Assembly (NCBI RefSeq): GCF_002868715.1
Contig: NZ_PKLZ01000003.1
Coordinates: 558,001 to 622,000 of the forward strand
DNA: 64,000 nucleotides
Reading direction: 5' to 3'
DNA from: Kineobactrum sediminis
GTDB taxonomy: Bacteria > Pseudomonadota > Gammaproteobacteria > Pseudomonadales > Halieaceae
The notes under the pieces were generated by a model. That model was not told the origin of the DNA, did no database searches, and worked only from the letters and a program-made list of their open reading frames with translations. Position 1 is the stretch's first letter, and every line of letters starts with the position of its first letter. Both the position numbers and the translations under genes were made by a program. Shown here in pieces: positions 17,664-25,608 of the stretch.

Positions 17664-18395
17664 ATGCGTTTATTAGGTAAAAAAGCATTGATTACTGGTG
17701 CCGGTTCGGGGATAGGTCAAGGTATGGCGCGCCTTTTCGCCCGCAATGGGGCAGACATTGCGGTTAACGACATTGACCCCGAACGAATCAATGAAACCAT
17801 TGCTATCGTCGAGGCAGAAGGGCGTAAGGCTGTTGGGGCTCCGTTTGACGTCACTGACTTTGAAGCGGTTCAAGCAGGGGTAAATGATGCTCGAGAAAAA
17901 CTGGGGGGCTTGGATATCTTCTGCGGTAATGCGGGCATCGCGCCGAGTGTAGACTTTGTCGATATGTCTCCGGAAGCTTGGGACATAATGATGAAGGTAC
18001 ATTTATATGGAGCATTTAATGGGTGTAAAGCAGTACTCCCCGGAATGCTGGAGCAGTCTTGGGGGCGCATTATCATTACTTCGTCCATGAGTGCCGTAAA
18101 TGGTGACAAACATCTTACACATTATAGCGCCGCAAAAGCGGGCCAAGTGGGCTTTGTCCGTGCTCTAGCTCGAGAAGTTGTCGCTGCCGGCGTCACTGTT
18201 AATGCGATTGCTCCGGGTTTAGTTCAGACAAATATACTAGGCGAAGTCGATGACGAGGTGATCAATAAGTACCTTCCTCCGGTAGGTCGTATCGGTCAAC
18301 CGGAGGATCAAGCCTATGCTGCTTTGTATTTGGCTTCTGATGAAGCAGAATTTGTAACTGGACATTTGTTGCAGGTAAATGGTGGCTCTTTTTAA
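17664..18395 (+). CDS. Short-chain dehydrogenase/reductase
   Basis: A 243-residue classical SDR that oxidises an alcohol or reduces a ketone with NAD(P). The cofactor motif is TGAGSGIG (11-18). NAG is at 89-91, Ser140/Ser141 precede the catalytic pair Tyr154 and Lys158 (HYSAAK), and the C-terminus has the usual VTGHLLQVNGG. The canonical Asn of the catalytic tetrad region is His113 (KVHLYGAF). An acidic residue after the second strand (VNDID) favours NAD. It lies 14 bases after the receptor gene with its own AGGAG, so it is probably in the same operon. Confidence 0.92.
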   Translation: MRLLGKKALITGAGSGIGQGMARLFARNGADIAVNDIDPERINETIAIVEAEGRKAVGAPFDVTDFEAVQAGVNDAREKLGGLDIFCGNAGIAPSVDFVDMSPEAWDIMMKVHLYGAFNGCKAVLPGMLEQSWGRIIITSSMSAVNGDKHLTHYSAAKAGQVGFVRALAREVVAAGVTVNAIAPGLVQTNILGEVDDEVINKYLPPVGRIGQPEDQAYAALYLASDEAEFVTGHLLQVNGGSF

Positions 18396-18436
18396 TTGAG
18401 GTCTGCCGGGCGACAAGTTTTTATGGGAAAGTATTC

Positions 18437-18673
18437 ATGACACAAGCTATTCGTGCCGGCGAGCGGCCCATTCAGGTTGAAGTCGAGGCCGGGAAGACAT
18501 ATTTTTGGTGTTCGTGCGGGCGCAGCACAAGGCAGCCCTTTTGCGATGGAGCGCACAAGGATACTGGATTTACGCCTCTGAAATATATTGCGGAGGAGAG
18601 TGGCACGGTTTTCTTTTGTGCATGCAAACAGACAAATGCCGCGCCACGCTGTGACGGTAGCCATAATGGTTAA
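18437..18673 (+). CDS. Small double-CDGSH iron-sulfur protein
   Basis: A 78-residue protein with two CDGSH-type 3Cys-1His sites: Cys25, Cys27, Cys36, His40 (CSCGRS...FCDGAH) and Cys61, Cys63, Cys72, His76 (CACKQT...RCDGSH). Each should bind one [2Fe-2S] cluster. Bacterial members of this tandem type are soluble and of poorly known role, often beside redox genes. As the last gene of cluster A it could pass electrons to the P450 or sense redox state; this is inference. Confidence 0.88.
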   Translation: MTQAIRAGERPIQVEVEAGKTYFWCSCGRSTRQPFCDGAHKDTGFTPLKYIAEESGTVFFCACKQTNAAPRCDGSHNG

Positions 18674-18739
18674 CCATGAGACTGCTCTCGCTCGCTAAGC
18701 TGCTCATAGAATGTTGTCTTAGATAGCATAGAGCCTATT

Positions 18740-18774
18740 CTGTAGTAGTTCGGATTAAGTCTGAACTACTACAG
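18740..18774. repeat. GTAGTAGT-type inverted repeat at the cluster A / ICE junction
   Basis: CTGTAGTAGTTC (18740-18751) pairs perfectly with GAACTACTACAG (18763-18774). It overlaps the 3' end of the next gene (stop at 18769) and can act as a bidirectional terminator. Similar GTAGTAGT...ACTACTAC palindromes occur at 23803-23833 and 38188-38215. Confidence 0.65.
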
Positions 18775-20142
18775 ACTAATATTCGCGCGCAAGTAGATCG
18801 ACTCATCCCGTTTACCCAATAAGCCGTCTTTGCGGTAGCGTTTTCCGCACAAGTGAAAGGTTAGTCGTCTTTCGTGAAAAAAAGCGCCCATGTGCTCGAG
18901 TTTTAGCCGGACAGGCTTACCGTGCGACTCTGCCACTACCGTGTCGCCCACCGCCAGGCCGAGTGCCTCAGCACAGATGGCCTCGCCCTCTGCATCCAGG
19001 ATGAGCTCCCATCGCTCCATGAGGTCTTCCAGCTTTTTGCAGAAAACTCTGGCCGCGGTGAGGGGGCCACCTGTTTCAATGCCCAGGTATAATTTCTCCA
19101 ATAGGACAAGATGATCATCGGGAGCAGGGGTGTCATGCCGGTACACGGCATTGGAGAGGATATCGTGAATATTGTGGATATCTATGAACGCCTTGATTCG
19201 TCTTTTCGAGATCGCAAGCTTCGGCAGTTCGAGTAATCCCGGGAGTGCGATATCGGCTTTCGGCACCAGATCAACGGGTGCGATATCGGCGAGCGGGATT
19301 TTGCTGGTTTCCAGCGTTTCGTCGGAGCCCTCGTACCAGGGGTGGGTCACCTTGCAAACCACCCACAGGGAGTCGCGTGAGACGCACAGTTTGCTATGCG
19401 CATGGCTATACCAGTCATACTGGTACTGCACTATCAATGTATGCTCGAAAGTACCCAGATCCCAGGCCGCGTATGTCAGGTTGTTTTCCGCGGCTAGCCT
19501 GCGGAGATTAGCGACCTGTTGGATGAATGCCGGGGTGAGTCGAATAACGATTTTGGGCCCTCGGTTGTCCCGGTTGTGTGCGTCCGGCTTCTTCTCGAGC
19601 AGCAAAACATGTGGTTTGGCCAGCGGCAGGAGTTTCGAGACCAGCGCCTGAACACTTCGGATAGATGGATGCGTAACCTGGCCGGCGTTCGAGCGCTCCT
19701 CCAGCCACTTCAAATACCGTTTCTGGATCAGTAAGAGGGCTTGCGTTGCGACCTCGCTACCAAGAGCCCGAACCTCGGTTTTGGTACACTCCATTTCCCC
19801 AAGCTCTACGCCGGCTGCCGATAACTCATCGACTGCCCGTCGCAATATGTCTGCCTGTAGTGGTGACAATCCGACCCGGTCCCGCTGACTCTTCCGCCGT
19901 CTGACGGCCCGGTTCTGGCGTTCGATGAGTTGTTCGCTGAATTCCCTCAGCAGCGGCTTTCTGGGTCGCTGTCCGGCCCCAACCTTAGCCCAGTAGCCTG
20001 GGGGAGGTTTGGGGACCTGGAGTTTTTTGCAGCGCTTACCCAGGGCCACGTCCGATATCCCCAGCGTCCTGGCGATTTCCTGGCTGGGACGCTCCCAGAC
20101 AAGCAGAAACAGTTCCTCTCGGGTCAGCTCATTCAGCATCAT
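18769..20142 (-). CDS. Uncharacterised protein with N-terminal 'TREELxxLVWxxP' helix-turn-helix-like domain
   Basis: A 457-residue soluble protein of unknown function. The first 60 residues (LTREELFLLVWERPSQEIAR, then GISDVALGKRCKKL and PKPPPGYWAKV) match a domain seen at the start of many hypothetical proteins from mobile elements; it looks like a DNA-binding helix-turn-helix. The remainder has charged helices, a beta-rich centre (YDWYSHAHSKLCVSRDSLWV) and no catalytic motif I recognise. It starts MM at 20142/20139. It is divergent from the AlpA gene, which fits an ICE-edge accessory or regulatory gene. Confidence 0.7.
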   Translation of the reverse strand: MMLNELTREELFLLVWERPSQEIARTLGISDVALGKRCKKLQVPKPPPGYWAKVGAGQRPRKPLLREFSEQLIERQNRAVRRRKSQRDRVGLSPLQADILRRAVDELSAAGVELGEMECTKTEVRALGSEVATQALLLIQKRYLKWLEERSNAGQVTHPSIRSVQALVSKLLPLAKPHVLLLEKKPDAHNRDNRGPKIVIRLTPAFIQQVANLRRLAAENNLTYAAWDLGTFEHTLIVQYQYDWYSHAHSKLCVSRDSLWVVCKVTHPWYEGSDETLETSKIPLADIAPVDLVPKADIALPGLLELPKLAISKRRIKAFIDIHNIHDILSNAVYRHDTPAPDDHLVLLEKLYLGIETGGPLTAARVFCKKLEDLMERWELILDAEGEAICAEALGLAVGDTVVAESHGKPVRLKLEHMGAFFHERRLTFHLCGKRYRKDGLLGKRDESIYLRANISL

Positions 20143-20370
20143 GCTCGTGTCCGCCTACGTCAGCCAAAGCCATCTGGGGCATTCTCCGATGCGGCGTCGA
20201 GGACCCGATTGTCCCCTCGCGCCTGGAAGCGCTGCCCCCATCACACACCTGCAGGGATTCTATAGGTTGGCTAAAAGCCCGCCAAGTCGGTACGGACTTT
20301 CGCCTTGGTTTCGCGGCAGGTCAATGCAGAATCGTTCACTCTGTTCCTAATCGTTCAAGGATGAGATGTC

Positions 20371-20565
20371 ATGCACAGTGCAGTCTATTTGTCAGATACA
20401 GCCATTGCACAGCGGTTTCAGGTCAGTCGGGCGACGGTCTGGCGCTGGACCCGCTCGGTGGCGTTTCCCAAGCCGATCAAGCTCTCTGTTGGCTGTACGC
20501 GCTGGCGGCTGGCCGATATTGAAGCGTGGGAGCAGACACGAAACACACCAGGTCGTCGACGTTAG
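20371..20565 (+). CDS. AlpA-family helix-turn-helix regulator
   Basis: A 64-residue protein with the MerR/Xis-like winged HTH of AlpA: LSDTAIAQRFQVSRATVWRW, then PKPIKLSVGCTRWRLADIEAWE. A good AAGGATGAG precedes ATG 20371. AlpA proteins activate integrase or excision genes in prophages and ICEs, and in this ICE family they open the maintenance operon. Here the next large gene is ParB, not ParA. Confidence 0.85.
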   Translation: MHSAVYLSDTAIAQRFQVSRATVWRWTRSVAFPKPIKLSVGCTRWRLADIEAWEQTRNTPGRRR

Positions 20566-21003
20566 GGTGTACGACGTCGTCGTGTCCGTGCGGCGCAATC
20601 CCGGTACACCGGGTATACGCGTGATGCCATATTCGTTCTGGCCCCGAATATTTAGCGGCCCTATCGGACGCTACAGCCCTCTACGCCCGCCGACAGGAAT
20701 GCATTCGGCGAACGGGGAGTGGGACCAGACGACTGTGGACACAAATGATGAATGCAACTTCTTGCAGTGCTGCTATGTTTAGAGCGTTGCGAGGAAAAGG
20801 ATTTTCTCCATGAGCACTCCGTGCCGGTTTTGCCAAGTCGTCAACCTTTGGACGGGTTCTGCGCAGTTATCCCAGACTGCCGCGGGTCCACCGACCCTGG
20901 GTCGCTATCCCACCTGTCGTCCCCTAGCGCTGTATCGGTATCGCGAAGCCCGCTTGCTGAGGTGCTCCTCGTCCCACGTGATCGTACCGGCGAGGAGGGC
21001 ATC
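20566..21003. other. Spacer between AlpA and ParB genes
   Basis: ParA and DnaB-helicase genes are expected here in this ICE class, but no trace was recognised. A 65-codon frame at 20810-21007 overlaps the ParB GTG as GTGA and has a GAGGAAAAGGA upstream, but its product looks random. Confidence 0.5.
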
Positions 21004-22479
21004 GTGAAGGCCCAGCGCAGTGGCGCAGCCGCGAACGCGGCAGACACGGGGGTGCTGCAGATGCCCCTTTCTGACCTGCAGGCGTATGAACACAACCCCC
21101 GCCACGGGTCCAACACGGAATACCAGCGGATTAAGGCCTCCATCCGGTCGCAGGGCCTCGACCAGCCCCTGGTGGTGACCCGACGTCCTGGTGAGGACCA
21201 TTATGTACCGCTGGTGGGCGGCAATACCCGTCTCCAAGTCCTGAAGGAACTCTATCAGGAAACCGGGGATGAGCGGTTTGGCACGATCCATTGCCTGTAC
21301 CGCCCCTGGACCGAGGAATCCCAGGTCCTCCTGGCGCATCTCAGGGAGAACGAACTGCGGGGTAACCTGATCTTTATTGACAAGGCCCTCGCGGTTCAGG
21401 ACCTGAAAGCGATCCTGGAGAAGGAGTCCCGCGAACGCCAGATCACCCTGCGGCGACTGGCAAAGATCATGACCCACCGGGGCCTCAGCATCAGTCATAC
21501 CATGATCTCCAGGATGGTGTATGCGGCTGAACGCTTGCTTCCGTTGATGCCCCAGGCCCTGAATGCCGGCCTGGGTCGCCCACAGATCGAAAAGATCCAC
21601 GCCCTGGAAAAAGCCTTTCTGACGCTGTGGCAGCGCCACGCGCTCGGTTCGGAGACCGAGTGTGCCGAGACTTTTGCCGCACTGTGTCAGCGTTATGATT
21701 CGCCGGAATGGAACCTGCAATTGCTCAGGACCGCCCTGGAAAACGAGTTGGCGGAGGCAGTGGATGTCAGTCTCCATAGCATCCGACTACGACTGGATGA
21801 TCTGCTCAGCGGTCGTGGTTACAGCGAGCTGGTCGTGGAGCCGCTGGTGTCGCCATTTCACCCTGACCCTGACCTTGATTCTGATGCTGATCCTGATCCT
21901 GATGCTGAGCCCGAGACTGCGGTGTGCGAGCCGGAGCCGGCGGGTGGTGCCACCCCCGCCAAGTCCACCACCCAGCCCTGCCACCCGCTCGACACCCTGC
22001 GCCTGCGGGCGTATACGCTGGCAGCGGGTCTGGCGGAGCACTACGGCCTCGCACCACTGATCGTCCAACTCCCGGCGCAGGGCCTGGGTTTTATGCTGGC
22101 CGATATACCGCCCCGGGAGCTGCGGGACACCCTGGATCCCGCCCTGCTCGCCGAGATGTCCTGCCTCTGGTGGCATCTGGCCGCCTGTGCGGAGTTGACG
22201 GTGGCACCACCTGAGCAGGTGCTCCCCTGGCTTGCCCCCGATTCGGTGTTAACCACGGCGCTTATGCAACGGGATAAAGACGTCGTGCAGCAGCACCTGT
22301 GGACCCTGGATCCGGGGCAGTGGGGCAGCCGGCTATGGCGCCCGCTCTGCGCGAGCGACTGGGGCGATCTGCTGGCGCTGATGTCTACCTACCGAACCAT
22401 TCATGACACGGCGGAGCGCACCGGCATGGCCGTGTGGTCTGACAAGGAGGAGTGCGATGTCCACCAGCAAGGAATCTGA
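21004..22479 (+). CDS. ParB-family partition/ICE maintenance protein
   Basis: A 491-residue ParB/Spo0J-like DNA-binding protein. The N-terminal ParB/sulfiredoxin domain shows QMPLSDLQAYEHNPRHG, IKASIRSQGLDQPLVV, LVGGNTRLQVLKEL and HLRENELRGNLIFIDKALAV. A central HTH region follows. An Asp/Pro-rich stretch near residues 285-310 (repeats of DPD and DAD) links to a C-terminal domain. GTG 21004 is chosen because GAGGAGGG lies at 20992-20999 and homologues start near here; a longer frame back to 20752 has no support. The partner ATPase ParA is missing, so partition may rely on the actin-like protein at 25609. Confidence 0.82.
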   Translation: MKAQRSGAAANAADTGVLQMPLSDLQAYEHNPRHGSNTEYQRIKASIRSQGLDQPLVVTRRPGEDHYVPLVGGNTRLQVLKELYQETGDERFGTIHCLYRPWTEESQVLLAHLRENELRGNLIFIDKALAVQDLKAILEKESRERQITLRRLAKIMTHRGLSISHTMISRMVYAAERLLPLMPQALNAGLGRPQIEKIHALEKAFLTLWQRHALGSETECAETFAALCQRYDSPEWNLQLLRTALENELAEAVDVSLHSIRLRLDDLLSGRGYSELVVEPLVSPFHPDPDLDSDADPDPDAEPETAVCEPEPAGGATPAKSTTQPCHPLDTLRLRAYTLAAGLAEHYGLAPLIVQLPAQGLGFMLADIPPRELRDTLDPALLAEMSCLWWHLAACAELTVAPPEQVLPWLAPDSVLTTALMQRDKDVVQQHLWTLDPGQWGSRLWRPLCASDWGDLLALMSTYRTIHDTAERTGMAVWSDKEECDVHQQGI

Positions 22480-23041
22480 TCTGACCGCAGCGGTGCTTCT
22501 GTACGCTGTCCGGTGTCTTATCGAGGGCGATCAGCTGGCGTTGCGGGCCATGCAGTTTGGTCCCAAAGAGGTGGAGGTTCTGCAGCAGCTCAATATCGCC
22601 GACCTCTATCGGACCGACAACCTGCGCGGCCACTGTCTGCAGGTACAACTCGATCGAGTCGTGTTCTGGCAGTTGGTGGAGCGCCTACGCCAGCAGCGCG
22701 AGTCCGACCAGCTGCAACAGACGCTCCTGCAGGCCGATGCTCCCCAGGAGATGATGCGCAGTCTGTTCGGTCTGGGTGCCAAGGACTATGCGCGCTGGCG
22801 GCGTCTGCACGGATTCACCGCCGCGGTGGGCCGCCCCAGCGAGCCCGACGAGGAACCCGCGCACGCCCTGTGGCTGGCCTGGCAGGCCCTGGCCGGAGAC
22901 GACGGTGACCGTGCCTTGACCGGCGAGGACTATCTCGAACTCCGGGACAGCACCGGACTGACCATGCGCACCATCTGGTGTCTGACCCAGCGCTGGGCCA
23001 CCTACGGCAATCCCGAGGGTGAGCCGACCAACGACCTGTGA
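22457..23041 (+). CDS. DUF2857-family ICE protein
   Basis: A 194-residue soluble protein, second in the maintenance operon. Its start overlaps the ParB end by 23 bases and has AAGGAGG upstream. The content fits the DUF2857 group of PFGI-1-type ICEs, which sits in this slot: an N-terminal helical part LTAAVLLYAVRCLIEGDQLA, FGLGAKDYARWRRLHG, and a C-terminal LTMRTIWCLTQRW. No enzymatic motif is visible. A DNA-binding or regulatory role is likely but unproven. Confidence 0.65.
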   Translation: MSTSKESDLTAAVLLYAVRCLIEGDQLALRAMQFGPKEVEVLQQLNIADLYRTDNLRGHCLQVQLDRVVFWQLVERLRQQRESDQLQQTLLQADAPQEMMRSLFGLGAKDYARWRRLHGFTAAVGRPSEPDEEPAHALWLAWQALAGDDGDRALTGEDYLELRDSTGLTMRTIWCLTQRWATYGNPEGEPTNDL

Positions 23042-23051
23042 GGCGACCCCA

Positions 23052-24272
23052 ATGGCCGGTATTGAGACGGAACCGCGGCCGGAAACCTATGCCCTCCACC
23101 GCCTGATTCAGGCCACCACCGACCGTGCCCAGACCCCGGGGCAGGACAACCTGCTGTTCCTGGGACACTGGCACCAGGCCTTCCCGACCGCAGTGGTTTG
23201 TGACCCGACCCTCGAGCCGGTGGATAAAGTGGTGTGGATGGTGATCATGCTGCAGGCGCGGGAGACCGGCGGGCGGGCAGCGTTTCCCCGCTACGAGGTG
23301 ATTGCTGAACTCGCCAACATCGCGTCAACCTCCACCATCGCCCGTGCCATCGCCATTCTGCGCCTGACCCGCTGGCTGTCGCTGTGCGCCCGGGTGAGAG
23401 CCGCGAGCGGTCAGTTTCAGGGCAATGTTTATGCCCTCCACGATGACCCCCTGCCACTGGCCGATGCGCTGTATCTGGACGAGGGCTATATGGCCTTCGT
23501 GCGTCAGAGTGAGCAACACAGCCACGCCCGGGTGCGCCGGGTGGCAACCGCGGTACTGACCACCTTGGCCGCTGCGGTGGCGCAGGGTGACGACCCACTG
23601 GCACCGACGCCAGGGATCGAACAGCGCGCACGACAGGCCCTGAGTCCACCGGAGAGGGTTGGGCGTGCCACACCGCGCTCTCTTGCGGCGCTGACCGCCG
23701 AAGTGCTGCACCCGCGGGAGGCGCGTTTGTCGCAAGCCGGAGCAGACGATCAGATCAACCAGCACCAAAATTCGAAGGCGGTTGATACAGAGACGGTGTT
23801 AGGTAGTAGTAGTAATACAACAACTACTACTACGACAACAACCGAGAACCCCGCGTCGCTCACGCCACCATCACCGGCAACCCCGTCGGCAGAGGCCCTG
23901 ATGTTTCCGCGGCGTCTGACGGACAACCAGCGGACCCTGGCGCTGCAGTACCTGACGCCGCTGCCGGTTGCCCTGCACCAGCCGCTGCTCGATGAACTGG
24001 CGGGCCGCCTGCAGGCCGAAACCCAGGGCGCCACGCCGCTCTATGATGAACTCCGGTTTTTCTATGCCCTGTGCCGCGCTGCCCGCGCCGGAACCTTCGT
24101 GCCCAATCTGGGCCTAAAAATCGCTGCCGCACGCCGCCGACAGCAGACCACCACTGTGGAGCCCGCCGAACCGCCCCCGCAGACCGACGCTGAGCGCGAG
24201 GCCCGGCGCAAGACCGCCGCCGAGCAGCTGGCCTTGATCCAGCAGACCCTGGGTCGGGAACCGCATCGCTAA
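23052..24272 (+). CDS. STY4528-like pathogenicity-island replication protein
   Basis: A 406-residue replication-associated protein of the STY4528 group. A winged-HTH-like N-terminal half contains VVWMVIMLQARETGGRAAFP, then ASTSTIARAIAILRLTRWLS. A poly-Ser/Thr linker (GSSSNTTTTTTTT), encoded by the 23803-23833 inverted repeat, leads to a conserved C-terminal domain (FPRRLTDNQRTLALQYLTPL). It follows the DUF2857-like gene by 10 bases. It is presumed to act in ICE replication in the circular state. A decayed partial copy of this gene seems to lie at 38109-38345. Confidence 0.72.
   Translation: MAGIETEPRPETYALHRLIQATTDRAQTPGQDNLLFLGHWHQAFPTAVVCDPTLEPVDKVVWMVIMLQARETGGRAAFPRYEVIAELANIASTSTIARAIAILRLTRWLSLCARVRAASGQFQGNVYALHDDPLPLADALYLDEGYMAFVRQSEQHSHARVRRVATAVLTTLAAAVAQGDDPLAPTPGIEQRARQALSPPERVGRATPRSLAALTAEVLHPREARLSQAGADDQINQHQNSKAVDTETVLGSSSNTTTTTTTTTENPASLTPPSPATPSAEALMFPRRLTDNQRTLALQYLTPLPVALHQPLLDELAGRLQAETQGATPLYDELRFFYALCRAARAGTFVPNLGLKIAAARRRQQTTTVEPAEPPPQTDAEREARRKTAAEQLALIQQTLGREPHR
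23803..23833. repeat. GTAGTAGTAGT/ACTACTACTAC inverted repeat inside the STY4528-like gene
   Basis: Arms of 11 bp (23803-23813 and 23823-23833) with a 9-base loop encode the Ser/Thr linker. The DNA palindrome may be a by-product of coding repeats, but it resembles those at 18740 and 38188. Confidence 0.7.
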
Positions 24273-24307
24273 CCTTCCCCCAAAAAACCCTGTCGCGCCG
24301 GGGCGCA

Positions 24308-24334
24308 CTAAGTGGTGCCACTGTCACCACTTAG
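24308..24334 (+). terminator. Hairpin downstream of the STY4528-like gene
   Basis: CTAAGTGGTG and CACCACTTAG pair perfectly across seven bases. A GC-rich hairpin ending GGCGGGGTTTT follows at about 24335-24356, which fits rho-independent termination. A diverged version of the first hairpin recurs near 38283-38308. Confidence 0.55.
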
Positions 24335-24399
24335 CCCGTCGGCCGCTGGCGGGGTTTTGGCTTGTTGCCCCCGTGCCCCGGATGCGTTCATAGCCGCCA

Positions 24400-25245
24400 A
24401 TGAACGCGATCCTGAAGAGGGCAGCTGCCGTGAGATCCCAACCGCTCCATCCCACCGACGACGCCGCGACCACCGCGGTGCCTAGCGACAACCCGGGGCG
24501 GGTAGGCCGTCTCACCGGCGAGGCCTGGCTGGAAATCCACACCGACCAGGCCCAGCGCCTGATTCGCGGCCGGGCGCGCAAGGGCAACAAGCCGGCGATC
24601 ACCGGCCTGCTGGGGTTTGCCTCGCAGATGAACATTCTCTGGCAGGCCGCCGCGGACGATGACCCCTATGCGGACTGGTGGCTGGTCCGGGTCGAGGAGA
24701 CCATGGCCGCGGCCCGGTCCTTGCTCGCCACCCAGCGGCTGCAGGTGGACAGCGTCGCGCTGGAGACCCACCGCTTCCGGGTCGGCAGTGCCCAGTCGCG
24801 CCGGCCGCAAACCCTGATGCTGCAGTTCGCCACGCCCCATGCCTACCGCGCCGCCCAGTTGCTGGGGGAATACGATGCCCTGGTCTGTCAGTGCCTGACC
24901 CTGAAGCATGTCGGGGCCAGCCCCTCCGGCGCGATGGGTGATGAGATCGCACTGGGTGCCCACCGTCTGCGGGGGGTGTTCAGCCTGCCCCAGGGGTATC
25001 GCGTCTTTGCCATCAACCGCAGCGATGTCCAGCACAACACCCTACGGGCCCAGCAGGCCAGAGCGCACCTCGGTGAGCTCCCAACGGCCATCCTGACCGG
25101 TGAACGGGCCGCGTCTCACGGGCCGCTGCGCACCGCCCGGGACGCGCACCCCGTAGACCACGGTCTCCCGGACGCCGTAGCCGACGCCGCCGCCATGGCG
25201 AGACCGGAGACAGGTGAACCCGGCGCTGTGGACGGTGCCCGGTGA
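24400..25245 (+). CDS. TIGR03761-type integrating conjugative element protein (PFL_4669 family)
   Basis: A 281-residue conserved ICE protein of unknown mechanism. The recognised core runs LTGEAWLEIHTDQAQRLIRG, GLLGFASQMNILWQAAADDD, ADWWLVRVEE and FATPHAYRAAQLLGEYDALV. It is found beside the replication genes of PFGI-1-type elements. A GTG at 24430 with AAGAGGG upstream is an alternative start that fits the ribosome-binding site better. The C-terminus after about residue 235 is low-complexity Ala/Asp/Gly. Confidence 0.72.
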   Translation: MNAILKRAAAVRSQPLHPTDDAATTAVPSDNPGRVGRLTGEAWLEIHTDQAQRLIRGRARKGNKPAITGLLGFASQMNILWQAAADDDPYADWWLVRVEETMAAARSLLATQRLQVDSVALETHRFRVGSAQSRRPQTLMLQFATPHAYRAAQLLGEYDALVCQCLTLKHVGASPSGAMGDEIALGAHRLRGVFSLPQGYRVFAINRSDVQHNTLRAQQARAHLGELPTAILTGERAASHGPLRTARDAHPVDHGLPDAVADAAAMARPETGEPGAVDGAR

Positions 25246-25254
25246 GCCCGCCCC

Positions 25255-25599
25255 ATGGCCTTGCCCGCGCACACGCGCCAACAGCGCCTGACGGTGGAGC
25301 TGGATACCCGGGTGGCACTGGAGGCGGTGCTGGTCACCGCACTCCACCGGATCCCCACGGCCCGCCGTCAGGACTGGCTCCGGCGTCTGCTGCTGGAGGG
25401 CTTTCGCAGCGAATGTCTGGGCCTGCGCCACGCCCTGATCGAGGTCCCCGCACCCGCTACCGCGCCGCTGCAGGGGGTGCCCGTCTCCCCTGGGGCGGCC
25501 GCCGAGCCAGCGGCGGCCGGAGTGCCCACCGGCGGGCCGCGGACCGTCGGCCCCCAGACCACCAAGCCCCTCGCACACCTGCGCAAACTGATCGGATGA
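25255..25599 (+). CDS. Small ICE protein upstream of the actin-like gene
   Basis: A 114-residue protein, unrecognised by family. The first half resembles a ribbon-helix-helix or CopG-like partner (RQQRLTVELDTRVALEAVLV, then RRQDWLRRLLLEGF). The second half is Pro/Ala/Gly-rich. It ends 10 bases before the ParM-like start, so it may be the ParR-like adaptor of that filament; this is inference from order and fold impression only. Confidence 0.6.
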   Translation: MALPAHTRQQRLTVELDTRVALEAVLVTALHRIPTARRQDWLRRLLLEGFRSECLGLRHALIEVPAPATAPLQGVPVSPGAAAEPAAAGVPTGGPRTVGPQTTKPLAHLRKLIG

Positions 25600-25608
25600 G
25601 GATTGAGC

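Noticed and set aside
20810-21007. 65-codon frame whose stop overlaps the ParB GTG
   Set aside because: The start has a ribosome-binding site, but the product looks random and matches no ICE gene expected here; kept as a remark only.
21806-22057. Long minus-strand frames in 21-27 kb and 41-61 kb
   Set aside because: High GC gives many shadow frames opposite real genes; none has independent support.
23803-23833. GTA/TAC repeats as an origin or iterons
   Set aside because: They are inside a coding linker and encode Ser/Thr runs; no direct-repeat iteron array or AT-rich box was seen.
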